Origin: Polaribacter dokdonensis | GTDB lineage: Bacteria; Bacteroidota; Bacteroidia; Flavobacteriales; Flavobacteriaceae | Assembly (NCBI RefSeq): GCF_024362345.1 | Contig: NZ_CP101505.1 | Span: 2,625,501 to 2,689,500 of the forward strand | DNA: 64,000 bases | Direction of reading: 5' to 3' | Part shown: piece after piece, positions 8,716-18,292 of the stretch | Position numbering within the stretch: position 1 is the first letter of the stretch | How the letters are laid out: every line of letters starts with the position of its first letter | Made by a program: the position numbers and the translations under genes | Notes under the pieces: model-generated | Told to the model about the DNA's origin: nothing | Databases searched by the model: none | What the model saw: the letters and a program-made list of their open reading frames with translations, nothing else

Positions 8716-8737
8716 TAAAAGTTAATTCGAAAAAAAG

Positions 8738-8763
8738 ATCCGCTATTTAATAGCGGATTTTTT
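8738..8763. terminator. Bidirectional intrinsic terminator
   Basis: An 8-base-pair stem ATCCGCTA/TAGCGGAT with loop TTTAA, followed by a T run on the plus strand and preceded by an A run that serves the minus strand. It ends the metal cluster and probably also the convergent gene at 8793. Confidence 0.85.
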
Positions 8764-8792
8764 ATATGAATCAATTATAAAATCATTTAAGG

Positions 8793-11168
8793 CTACATAG
8801 CCTTTTTAGTACTAAAGGTTAGTTCTTTAGTGCTTAGTTTGCCTGAGTTAGAAATACCTTCTAAATACATTTTAATATTTTCTTGCTGATTAATGGGAAC
8901 TCTAAATTCGTATGTAGAATTTGCATTAACTGTAATAAATGGTTTCCAGAAAATAGCTCCATAATTTTGGTAGGTTTGATCTAAATAACTTGGGTATTTT
9001 GGGCTGTAATATTCTATTTGTTTAGAAAAACCAACAGGAAGATAAAACTCATTAAATGTAGAATTTTTTCTACTGTATTCTTTGGCAGATAGTGAGTACA
9101 TATAGATTACCTCATTAAACTGACTTGGATCTTGTCCAAAAGATATACTCTTTAAGGTGTTTAGATAAAGTCCGTCTAAAAGCCATAAACTCTGTGTAAT
9201 TTCATTACCATCTAAATAGACTCTTACAGCTCTTAATTGCCTTGTATAATTATCACTTTCTCCAGAAGACATACTATGATTTCTATCTGGCCTTCTTTTT
9301 CCTATGAAAATATCTCCATTTGTAATTTGTACATCAAATCTTTTAAAGCTTAAAAAGTCTAAAACTAAATCACCTCCTGTAACCACCATTTTATCCATCT
9401 TAAAAGTGGTAAGCATCGTTGCAAAACCATAAGCGCTATTTTCTTCTTTAACTCTTTTTGTTTTAACAATTACTTCATCTAAGGTGCTAACACCATCTGT
9501 TAAGGTCTTAAAATTAGAAACTTCTAATTCAGCTTTATTAGGTTCTTTTATAAAATCAGTTTTTAAAACATCTGTTATAGAACTATTGGAGTAGGTAAGG
9601 CTTGGCCCAATTTTGTTTACGAAATTATTGCTGATTTTTAATCCGAAGTGAAATTTAGAGTCTTTAATAAGAAAAGAATTCTTTAGAAGCAATTCTTGAC
9701 TTCCAGGTTTAATTTCGGTAATTAAGTTATTTGCATCAGAATAAACAACCACAGTATGGTTTTTTTTCAAAGGATTGTTCAGGCTGAATTTTATGTCTAT
9801 TCCATTTTCAAACTCATAGGTTGGCTTTTCTAGTTTTTCAAAAATATTTTTCCAGCTATATTTGCTCCATCCTTGGGTAATTAAAAGCAAGTCTAATTCT
9901 TCCAGTCGATTTTCATTACTACTATTAAAGTAATATTCAGGATTTTCTATTTGTCCTCTTACATAAGGATTTAAAATAAAAGAACTCTTTATAGTATTTA
10001 TAGGCCTGTAAGCTTTTGTTTTAATAGGTAAAAAAGAAGCACTTAAATGAATCTTATCATTAGAATTGTTGGTAATTCTAAGAGCAATAGAATCTCTGGA
10101 AGTTGCTAACTGGTTTATATTTACATCAAAAAATAAATCTTGATGTTCATTATAAATAATTCGTTCACTTATTGCATTTTGCTCTTCATTAAAAAGAGTA
10201 ATTATATTGATACCATGCTCTAAATCTTCTTTCTTTAAGGCAATTAAATACTTAGCATTTTCTGCATTAAATTCAATATTGAATTGTTTGTAGGTTTTTG
10301 TATTATGAATAAATAACGTGTAAGATTTACCTTTTAAAAGGGCAGCTGTAATTGGGTTTGTTTCTATTAAAATTTCTACACCATTTGTAGTCTGCACTGT
10401 TTTTAGAAGAACACCTATGGTTCTAGGTTCTGTAATTTTTCTTTCTATTTTAATACCATTGGGTAATTCAGCTATAAAACTATAACTATCATCTTCAGGT
10501 AAATAAAAGGATACTTTACCTAAACCAAATTTATTGATGGAGAAGGTTTCTATAAATTCACCATCGCTATTTTTAATAATACCCTCTTTAATTTGTAAAC
10601 CTTTATTATTGGCATCTTTAAGTAAAATACCCACTGTATTTTCTGCATTTGTTACATAATGACCACCTTCTGGAAATAGTTTAAATTCAAAATAATCTTC
10701 CTCACTGAAAGTAGAAACTATTTCTTCTTTGTATTTTTCAGATGAGACTATTGTAATTTTTTGTTGATAAGAATTATTTTCTTTAAAATTTAGCATCCAA
10801 TTTGTAGAGGCTTTTATGTAATAGTTTTTATTGGTAAATGAAGAGTCTATGGCTATAGATCCTCTACCAATTCCATTTTTAATTTCAATTAGCTGTTGGT
10901 CTTTCATTTTACCAGTTTCTTCAAAAATACTTACATATAAATTGGTTGTATTTACATGAAGTTTATTTGAATTCTGATCTTTTACATAAGCTTGAAACCA
11001 AATTTTTTCTCCTGATAAAAATGTGGTTTTATTAAGTTGAAGGTGAGGTATTTCTCTGGTGTATTCAAAATAGTTTTTAAACGAGTTTTCAATTTCTTTA
11101 TCTTGCCCAAAGCTTGTTGCACAAATGGCCAATAAAAGTATTAAGTATACATTAATTTTAGTTCTCAT
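8793..11168 (-). CDS. Large exported protein with MG2-like repeats and a TonB plug-like region, no barrel
   Basis: 791 residues with a signal peptide (1-21, ending ATSFG). The N-terminal part resembles alpha-2-macroglobulin MG-type domains (HLQLNKTTFLSGEKIWFQAY, where a Leu/Tyr-rich sandwich is expected). At about residues 560-690 a plug-like stretch follows, opening with TLDEVIVKTKRV and containing AVRVYLDGNEITQSLWLLDG. The chain stops about 100 residues later in a beta domain, so there is no TonB-receptor barrel. I recall similar plug-bearing proteins as common and uncharacterised in Bacteroidota. It stands alone and is convergent with the metal cluster. A role at the periplasm or outer membrane is likely; the function is unknown. 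Confidence 0.75.
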   Translation of the reverse strand: MRTKINVYLILLLAICATSFGQDKEIENSFKNYFEYTREIPHLQLNKTTFLSGEKIWFQAYVKDQNSNKLHVNTTNLYVSIFEETGKMKDQQLIEIKNGIGRGSIAIDSSFTNKNYYIKASTNWMLNFKENNSYQQKITIVSSEKYKEEIVSTFSEEDYFEFKLFPEGGHYVTNAENTVGILLKDANNKGLQIKEGIIKNSDGEFIETFSINKFGLGKVSFYLPEDDSYSFIAELPNGIKIERKITEPRTIGVLLKTVQTTNGVEILIETNPITAALLKGKSYTLFIHNTKTYKQFNIEFNAENAKYLIALKKEDLEHGINIITLFNEEQNAISERIIYNEHQDLFFDVNINQLATSRDSIALRITNNSNDKIHLSASFLPIKTKAYRPINTIKSSFILNPYVRGQIENPEYYFNSSNENRLEELDLLLITQGWSKYSWKNIFEKLEKPTYEFENGIDIKFSLNNPLKKNHTVVVYSDANNLITEIKPGSQELLLKNSFLIKDSKFHFGLKISNNFVNKIGPSLTYSNSSITDVLKTDFIKEPNKAELEVSNFKTLTDGVSTLDEVIVKTKRVKEENSAYGFATMLTTFKMDKMVVTGGDLVLDFLSFKRFDVQITNGDIFIGKRRPDRNHSMSSGESDNYTRQLRAVRVYLDGNEITQSLWLLDGLYLNTLKSISFGQDPSQFNEVIYMYSLSAKEYSRKNSTFNEFYLPVGFSKQIEYYSPKYPSYLDQTYQNYGAIFWKPFITVNANSTYEFRVPINQQENIKMYLEGISNSGKLSTKELTFSTKKAM

Positions 11169-11445
11169 AGCTGGAGGTATTATGTTTTTATAAATATACT
11201 AAAAAAAACATTAATAATAGTATTACTTTTAGTAATGTTTTTATCACTTAGAATTTAGAGCATGACACTCTTTGATTATTGGTTAATCCTTTTTGCTTAT
11301 TTTCATGCAATAGTCCTTCGTTATTTATAGCTTCTAGAAAGATATTGTCTTTTCTGAATCATTACTAGGCTTATGCTAAGAAAATATATTTCAAGTAAAT
11401 CATTGTTTATTTTGAACTTACTAGTTTAATTGTAAATAAAATAGA
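11169..11445. other. Intergenic stretch without a recognised gene
   Basis: About 280 bases separate the start of the plug-like gene from the groEL terminator. A weak inverted repeat (AACATTA ... TAATGTT, about 11209-11239) lies near the left end. I see no convincing open frame, tRNA or repeat of a known class. The promoter of the plug-like gene should lie here, but no good TTG/TAnnTTTG pair stands out. Confidence 0.5.
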
Positions 11446-11480
11446 AAAAGCTCGATAGAAGTTATTCTATCGAGCTTTTA
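11446..11480 (-). terminator. Intrinsic terminator after groEL
   Basis: A perfect stem of about 15 base pairs (AAAAGCTCGATAGAA / TTCTATCGAGCTTTT) with loop GTTA, 46 bases past the groEL stop, with T-rich sequence following in the minus direction. Confidence 0.88.
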
Positions 11481-11525
11481 AAAAATTTCAAAAAGTTAAG
11501 TTAAAACTTAATCTTTTTTAAAATA

Positions 11526-13271
<1,746 letters not shown>

Positions 13272-13277
13272 TTTTAT

Positions 13278-13553
13278 TTATATAATTGCTAGAATATCAG
13301 ATTCACGCATCATTAAATAATCTTTACCTTCTAACTTTAATTCAGTTCCACCATATTTACCATATAAAACAGTGTCTCCTACTTTTACAGTTAAAGGCTC
13401 ATCAACTTTACCATTACCAACTGCAACTACAGTTCCTTTTTGTGGTTTCTCTTTTGCATTATCTGGAATAATTAATCCAGATGCCGTTTTTGTTTCTGCT
13501 GGTGCAGGTTCTACAAGAACTCTGTCTGCTAAAGGTTTAATGTTTAATCCCAT
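13278..13553 (-). CDS. groS: Co-chaperonin GroES (10 kDa)
   Basis: 91 residues covering the whole GroES fold: start [17 protein letters not shown], mobile loop [18 protein letters not shown], and the core [25 protein letters not shown] and [11 protein letters not shown]. It caps the GroEL ring as a heptamer. It is the first gene of the groES-groEL operon. A candidate promoter lies 50-80 bases upstream. Length and motifs are normal. Confidence 0.98.
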   Translation of the reverse strand: MGLNIKPLADRVLVEPAPAETKTASGLIIPDNAKEKPQKGTVVAVGNGKVDEPLTVKVGDTVLYGKYGGTELKLEGKDYLMMRESDILAII

Positions 13554-13604
13554 TGTTTTATAAATTTTGATTAATAAAATTATTTTTTATGCTTTTAATT
13601 AGTC

Positions 13605-13635
13605 AGAAATTATGCCATCGATTAAAAACTGACAA
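13605..13635 (-). promoter_or_regulatory. Candidate promoter of groES-groEL
   Basis: On the minus strand, TTG inside AATTGTCAG (complement of 13633-13635) is followed after 20 bases by TAATTTCT (complement of 13605-13612), preceded by GATGGCA. The -7 box departs from TAnnTTTG at the last two bases. The surrounding TTGTCAG ... TGGCA could be a stress-specific signal. Confidence 0.5.
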
Positions 13636-13677
13636 TTTTTCTTTGATTGATTTTTAAAGGGAAAATCAGTGCAAAAA

Positions 13678-13710
13678 AAAATGCCAACGTGTCATTTACG
13701 TTGGCATTTT
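13678..13710 (-). terminator. Intrinsic terminator after secG
   Basis: A 13-base-pair stem (AAAATGCCAACGT / ACGTTGGCATTTT) with a 7-base loop lies 19 bases past the secG stop. In the minus direction it runs into a long T run (A run at 13672-13680 on the plus strand). Confidence 0.9.
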
Positions 13711-13728
13711 AAATTGTTTAGATAGTAT

Positions 13729-14061
13729 TTAGTTAATACTATCGTTAGAAGATGGTAAAGTGTTTTCTACTGGAGTCGTAGTTTCTACACCATCTAAAGT
13801 ATTGTTTAAGTTTACATCATTTTCTCCACCTCTAGGAATGGCTACATTTGATAATAAAATTAATGCGAACATTGCAATAGCTAACGTCCACGTTGTTCTG
13901 TCTAAAAAGTTGTTTGTGTTTTGTACACCACCCAAAGATTGTGCACCTCCACCACCAAATGAAGAAGATAAACCTCCTCCTTTAGGATTTTGAACCATTA
14001 CTATTAATACTAAAGCTACTGCTACAATTAAAATTAATATGATAAAAGCTGTATAACTCAT
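13729..14061 (-). CDS. secG: Preprotein translocase subunit SecG
   Basis: 110 residues with the SecG pattern: first membrane helix (about 4-22), the conserved loop MVQNPKGGGLSSSFGGGG, second helix (about 58-75), and a hydrophilic, Thr/Asn-rich C-terminal tail. SecG assists SecYE/SecA transport across the inner membrane. The start ATG shares a base with the stop of the upstream gene, and a terminator follows directly. It is the end of the miaB/lptE-side minus-strand run. Confidence 0.93.
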   Translation of the reverse strand: MSYTAFIILILIVAVALVLIVMVQNPKGGGLSSSFGGGGAQSLGGVQNTNNFLDRTTWTLAIAMFALILLSNVAIPRGGENDVNLNNTLDGVETTTPVENTLPSSNDSIN

Positions 14062-14822
14062 TATTTATGTTTTTGTAAAATTTGTATTCTTTTAATTTGG
14101 TCTGCAAAGAAACCACTTTTTTCTGGATATTTCAAACTTAAAATTCGATAGGCCTGAATTGCATTTTCATACTTCTTTTGCTCTAAATAAACCTTGGCTA
14201 AGGTTTCTGTCATTAAGCTAGTATCTTGCTGGTTTTTAGCAATAGAAACAGAAATGTTTTTATCTTTTGCTAAAGGTTCTATTTTAGGATTATTCGCTAT
14301 AAATTTTTGAATAATTTCCTCTTTTTTAGAAGTTTTTGAAGAAGTTTTATCAACTCTATTTATAGGTTTTTTAGATGATAATTGCAGCCATTGATTAAAA
14401 GAATGATTTTCTGAATGTGTAAAAGCAATAGGTTTGCCAACTTCTAATTCTTCTTTTGTTTGGCTGACTAAACTCTCTAAAGTTCCACTGTTTATTACTT
14501 TTGAACTAATACTTTCTGTACTTGGACTGCTTTCTTTTTTAGGGGTTGTAAGAGATTCACTTTTAGAAAAATTAGTTGAGGTAATGTATTCAAAAAGTAT
14601 TGCTCTATCTCTTGTATTTGCAGCAGTATTTTTTAATTCTTGGTTGTATTTAAAACTGTTGCTCTGCTTTAATTTATTTAGGTATAAAACTCTAGCTGCT
14701 TGAAAAAATGGATACTTTTCTACTACAGCCTTCAAATCAGAAATTTCTATTTTTTCTAATTCGTTTTTGCTTTTAAAGGCTTTTGTAAGAGATGAAGTTT
14801 CCAAATTAATTTGCATTACCAT
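14061..14822 (-). CDS. Cytoplasmic protein with C-terminal TPR-like repeat, unknown function
   Basis: 253 residues without a signal peptide. The N-terminal third is helical (LKAVVEKYPFFQAARVLYL), the middle is a Ser/Thr/Lys-rich linker of low complexity, and the C terminus holds about one TPR-like hairpin (LAKVYLEQKKYENAIQAYR). It overlaps lptE by 7 bases upstream and abuts secG downstream, so it is translationally coupled to envelope-export genes. I recall this gene between lptE and secG in other flavobacteria. ATG at 14820-14822 or the ATG two codons later can start it. The role is unknown. Confidence 0.75.
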   Translation of the reverse strand: MVMQINLETSSLTKAFKSKNELEKIEISDLKAVVEKYPFFQAARVLYLNKLKQSNSFKYNQELKNTAANTRDRAILFEYITSTNFSKSESLTTPKKESSPSTESISSKVINSGTLESLVSQTKEELEVGKPIAFTHSENHSFNQWLQLSSKKPINRVDKTSSKTSKKEEIIQKFIANNPKIEPLAKDKNISVSIAKNQQDTSLMTETLAKVYLEQKKYENAIQAYRILSLKYPEKSGFFADQIKRIQILQKHK

Positions 14823-15313
14823 TTTGCTACAGAAGCATTAAAAATATCTTGAATTATTCTTTCTAGAATTTCGTCTAAAGCATTTTCTAAAACGCTACCT
14901 GAAAGTTGTGCATTTGCATCAAAATCAGAATAAAAAGAGAATGTTTTTTCAAAGTCATCATCTTCTTCTAGTTTATTTACAAAACGAACATTTACTGAAA
15001 CTGTTAACCTGTTTTGGGCTGCAGTTTGGTTTGATGTTCCACTCATTGGTGTAATTCTGTACCCAGTTATTTCTCCACTAAAATATAAATCACCATTAGA
15101 ATTGGTAAGTGTTAAGTTTGTTTGACGCGTAAATAGATCTTGCAAATCATTTGTAAAACGCTGAGTTAAAACAGGCTCTACTAAAGGTGCTTGATTTGGA
15201 AAAAAATCAACTTGAATGGTTTTTGCATCACCTGTATTACCTCCTGTAAAAGAATATGGTCCACATCCTATAAGAGTAACTAGAATAAAGATAGATAAAA
15301 TTAAATTCTTCAT
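14816..15313 (-). CDS. lptE: LPS-assembly lipoprotein LptE family
   Basis: 165 residues starting with a lipoprotein signal (lipobox LIGC, Cys17) and then GPYSFTGGNTGDAKTIQV, the opening typical of Bacteroidota LptE. The rest is an alpha/beta domain (LTQRFTNDLQDLFTRQTNL; YFSGEITGYRITPM). LptE plugs the LptD barrel that delivers LPS to the outer leaflet. It lies 9 bases after the sigma-54 activator gene and overlaps the TPR gene. lptC lies in another operon of this window (56419). Confidence 0.87.
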   Translation of the reverse strand: MKNLILSIFILVTLIGCGPYSFTGGNTGDAKTIQVDFFPNQAPLVEPVLTQRFTNDLQDLFTRQTNLTLTNSNGDLYFSGEITGYRITPMSGTSNQTAAQNRLTVSVNVRFVNKLEEDDDFEKTFSFYSDFDANAQLSGSVLENALDEILERIIQDIFNASVAKW

Positions 15314-15322
15314 GTTATAAAA

Positions 15323-16546
15323 TTACAAATCGTACTGTTTAATTTTTCGATATAGGGTTCTTTCAGAAATGCCTAATTCTTTAGCAGCCAATTTACGTTT
15401 GTTATTGTTTTTTTCAAGAGATTTTTTAATCATTTCTATCTCCTTGTCTTGTAAAGATAAAGATTCATCTTCTTCTATAGTCTCAATAAAATCATAATCT
15501 TTTTCTGAAGGTGAATTTTGAGGAACATTTAAAACTTCAATATCTAGCTCTTCTAAATCCTTATTATTGTAGATTTTTTCTAATAACCTGTGATTTTCTT
15601 CTTGTACTTCTTCTACGTTTCCATTCTTCATTAAATCTAGTGTTAGCTTCTTTAAATCATTAATGTCATTACGCATATCAAAAAGAATTTTATACATAAT
15701 ATCACGTTCTGTAGAAAAATCATTTTCTTTTTTACCACCAATAATAGCTGGTAGATTACCTGAATTATTTGGTAAATATTGTTGTAATTTCTGAGCGCCA
15801 ATACTTCTTTCTTCTTCAATAACAGAAATTTGTTCGGCTAAGTTTTTAAGTTGACGAATGTTACCTGGAAAACGAAAATTCATTAATACTTTTACAGCAT
15901 TTTCATCTAATCTAATGGATGGCATTCTATATTTCTGAGCAAAATCTGCAGCAAATTTTCTAAATAGTAAATGAATGTCTTCATTTCGTTCTCTAAGAGG
16001 AGGTAGGTTAATTTCTACAGTGCTTAACCTATAATATAGATCTTCTCTAAATTTTTCTTTTTCTATGGCAGATTGCATGTTTACGTTGGTAGCTGCAACA
16101 ATTCTAACATTCGTTTTTAAAACTTTTGATGAACCAACTTTTATAAATTCGCCATTTTCTAGAACACGTAGCAAACGCACTTGAGTAGTCAATGGCAATT
16201 CACCAACTTCATCTAAAAAAATGGTACCACCATCTGCAACTTCGAAATATCCTTTTCTGTCCTGAGTTGCTCCTGTAAAAGCACCTTTTTCATGACCAAA
16301 AAGTTCACTATCAATTGTACCTTCTGGAATTGCACCACAATTTACAGCAATATATTTTGCATGTTTTCTGTGTGATAATGAGTGTATAATTTTTGGAATA
16401 TTCTCTTTACCTACACCACTTTCTCCTGTAACAAGTACAGAAATATCAGTAGGTGCAACTCTTACAGCTTTTTCTAAAGCTCTATTAAGGTGAATATCGT
16501 TTCCGATAATTCCAAAGCGTTGTTTTAATGCTTGTAAGTTTTCCAT
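15323..16546 (-). CDS. Sigma-54-dependent transcriptional activator without receiver domain
   Basis: 407 residues. The AAA+ domain begins almost at once: Walker A GESGVGKE (usually GESGTGKE), the sigma-54 contact loop GAFTGA in EKGAFTGATQDRKGYFE, Walker B GGTIFLDEVGELPL, and the arginine-rich sensor FPGNIRQLKNLAEQ. After an acidic linker the C-terminal Fis-type helix-turn-helix reads KLAAKELGISERTLYRKIKQ. No N-terminal sensory or receiver domain exists, so activity must be set by amount or by a partner. It sits between miaB and lptE on the same strand. The targets are unknown; envelope genes are a guess from position. Confidence 0.9.
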   Translation of the reverse strand: MENLQALKQRFGIIGNDIHLNRALEKAVRVAPTDISVLVTGESGVGKENIPKIIHSLSHRKHAKYIAVNCGAIPEGTIDSELFGHEKGAFTGATQDRKGYFEVADGGTIFLDEVGELPLTTQVRLLRVLENGEFIKVGSSKVLKTNVRIVAATNVNMQSAIEKEKFREDLYYRLSTVEINLPPLRERNEDIHLLFRKFAADFAQKYRMPSIRLDENAVKVLMNFRFPGNIRQLKNLAEQISVIEEERSIGAQKLQQYLPNNSGNLPAIIGGKKENDFSTERDIMYKILFDMRNDINDLKKLTLDLMKNGNVEEVQEENHRLLEKIYNNKDLEELDIEVLNVPQNSPSEKDYDFIETIEEDESLSLQDKEIEMIKKSLEKNNNKRKLAAKELGISERTLYRKIKQYDL

Positions 16547-16558
16547 TTTCTTTTCTTA

Positions 16559-16591
16559 GAATTTATAAAAAAGAATTTATAAAAAAGAATT
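16559..16591. repeat. 14-base tandem repeat in the miaB/sigma-54 gene gap
   Basis: GAATTTATAAAAAA occurs twice in direct succession (16559-16572 and 16573-16586), followed by GAATT. It lies just upstream of the sigma-54 activator. It is probably a slippage product. Confidence 0.6.
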
Positions 16592-16636
16592 GAGAGAAAA
16601 GGTGAGTGCTGATCTCTAATTTCTCTTTTTTAAAAA

Positions 16637-18091
16637 TTAATTATTATCTGAGTAACCAACAGCAGTTCCTTTTAAGGTTGCTGAGGTGCAATCTTCTACT
16701 TTTACATTTACAAAATCACCTAACTTATAGTGTTCTTTTGGAAATACAATAACAGTATTCTGTGTGTTTCTACCTTTCCACTCATTAGGATTTTTCTTAG
16801 AAGTACCTTCAATTAGAACTTCTTCTACTTTTCCTAAATGTTGTTGAGTTCTGTATAAAGCGTGTTTCTGTTGTAAATCTATAACTTCTGTTAATCTTCT
16901 TTTCTTTACAGCAGCAGGTACATCATCTTCCATTTTCTTACCAGCTAAAGTTCCTGGTCTTTCAGAATAGGCAAACATGAATCCAAAATCATATTTTACA
17001 TATTCCATTAAATCTAAGGTGTCTTGATGATCTTGTTCTGTTTCTCCACAAAAGCCAACAATCATATCTTGAGACAAGGCCATTTCTGGAACAATCTTAA
17101 ATATATTATCAACCAACTCCATATATTCTTCACGAGTGTGTTGTCTGTTCATGGCTTTCAACATGGCATTACTTCCACTTTGAACTGGCAAGTGAATGTA
17201 CTTGCAAATATTCCTGTGTTTAGCCATAACATGAATTACGTCTAAACTCATGTCTTGAGGATTAGAGGTAGAAAAACGGAAACGTGTTTTTGGAAATTGG
17301 GTAGCACACATATCTAACAACTGAGCAAAATCAACTGCAGTTGCTTGTGCCATTTCTGAAGCCTTTTTAAAATCTTTCTTTAAACCTCCTCCATACCATA
17401 AGAAGCTATCTACATTTTGGCCTAATAAAGTAATCTCTTTAAAACCTTTATCTACCATAGACTGTATTTCCTCTAAAATACTTTTTGGATCTCTACTTCT
17501 TTCTCGTCCACGAGTAAAAGGTACAACACAAAAAGTACACATGTTGTCACAACCCCTTGTAATAGATACAAAAGCAGATACTCCATTAGAATTTAAACGA
17601 ACAGGAGAAATATCACCATACGTTTCTTCTTTAGATAAAATTACATTTACAGCATCTCTACCTTCGTATACTTCTTCTAAAAGGTTTGGTAAATCTTTAT
17701 AGGCATCTGGTCCAACAACTAAGTCAACAATTTTTTCTTCTTCTAAAAACTTTTCTTTTAAGCGTTCAGCCATACAACCTAAAACGCCTACTTTCATTTT
17801 TTTGTTAACTTGCTTTACAGCATTATATTTTTGCAATCTTCTACGAACTGTAGTTTCTGCTTTTTCACGAATAGAACAAGTGTTTACTAAAACTAAATCT
17901 GCTTCTTCTAAAATTTGAGTAGTGTTGTAACCTTGTTTATCTAAAATAGCTGCAACAATTTCACTATCATTCATATTCATTTGACAGCCATAGCTTTCTA
18001 TGAATAATTTTTTAGTGTTCTCTTTCTTATTTTCTGTTACAAGTGCCTTTCCTTGTATTTTTTCGTCAATAATTTTCTCTACTTCTTGCAT
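16637..18091 (-). CDS. miaB: tRNA-2-methylthio-N6-dimethylallyladenosine synthase MiaB
   Basis: 484 residues with the three MTTase parts: N-terminal UPF0004 domain with cluster-binding cysteines (ESYGCQMNMNDSE, VLVNTCSIREKAE, GVLGCMAERLK), radical-SAM core with CDNMCTFCVVPFTRGRERS, and a C-terminal TRAM domain (about 415-480). It adds a methylthio group to i6A37 of tRNAs reading UNN codons. It heads the minus-strand run toward secG. TATCTTTG at 18118-18125 with TTG 23 bases further is its likely promoter. Confidence 0.97.
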   Translation of the reverse strand: MQEVEKIIDEKIQGKALVTENKKENTKKLFIESYGCQMNMNDSEIVAAILDKQGYNTTQILEEADLVLVNTCSIREKAETTVRRRLQKYNAVKQVNKKMKVGVLGCMAERLKEKFLEEEKIVDLVVGPDAYKDLPNLLEEVYEGRDAVNVILSKEETYGDISPVRLNSNGVSAFVSITRGCDNMCTFCVVPFTRGRERSRDPKSILEEIQSMVDKGFKEITLLGQNVDSFLWYGGGLKKDFKKASEMAQATAVDFAQLLDMCATQFPKTRFRFSTSNPQDMSLDVIHVMAKHRNICKYIHLPVQSGSNAMLKAMNRQHTREEYMELVDNIFKIVPEMALSQDMIVGFCGETEQDHQDTLDLMEYVKYDFGFMFAYSERPGTLAGKKMEDDVPAAVKKRRLTEVIDLQQKHALYRTQQHLGKVEEVLIEGTSKKNPNEWKGRNTQNTVIVFPKEHYKLGDFVNVKVEDCTSATLKGTAVGYSDNN

Positions 18092-18117
18092 CTTTCAATT
18101 TGTAATTTGAAGGTGGG

Positions 18118-18151
18118 CAAAGATACAACCAATTTTATATTTTTATGACAA
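18118..18151 (-). promoter_or_regulatory. Probable promoter of miaB (TTG-N23-TATCTTTG)
   Basis: On the minus strand TTTG (TTG part complement of 18149-18151) precedes TATCTTTG (complement of 18118-18125) by 23 bases, at the upper end of the usual spacing. The box ends 27 bases before the miaB start. Confidence 0.5.
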
Positions 18152-18232
18152 ATTGGCAGAAAATTAATGTTGTTTTTCTGTTAATTATTCATCTAATATT
18201 TACTAAAAAATTTTTTTTAACAAAAAACTAAC

Positions 18233-18240
18233 TACTTTTG
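18233..18240 (+). promoter_or_regulatory. Candidate -7 box of topA
   Basis: TACTTTTG fits TAnnTTTG, 52 bases before the topA ATG. No TTG lies about 20 bases upstream, only an A/T run. Confidence 0.4.
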
Positions 18241-18292
18241 CATTTTAAAATAGCCCTTATTTAACGGGTTTTGAGTGATAAATGAGAGATAT

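Noticed and set aside
13605..13635. Sigma-54 promoter for groES because of the TGGCA word
   Set aside because: The TTGC partner at the right distance is missing, and the TTG-N20-TAnnTTT-like arrangement fits better.
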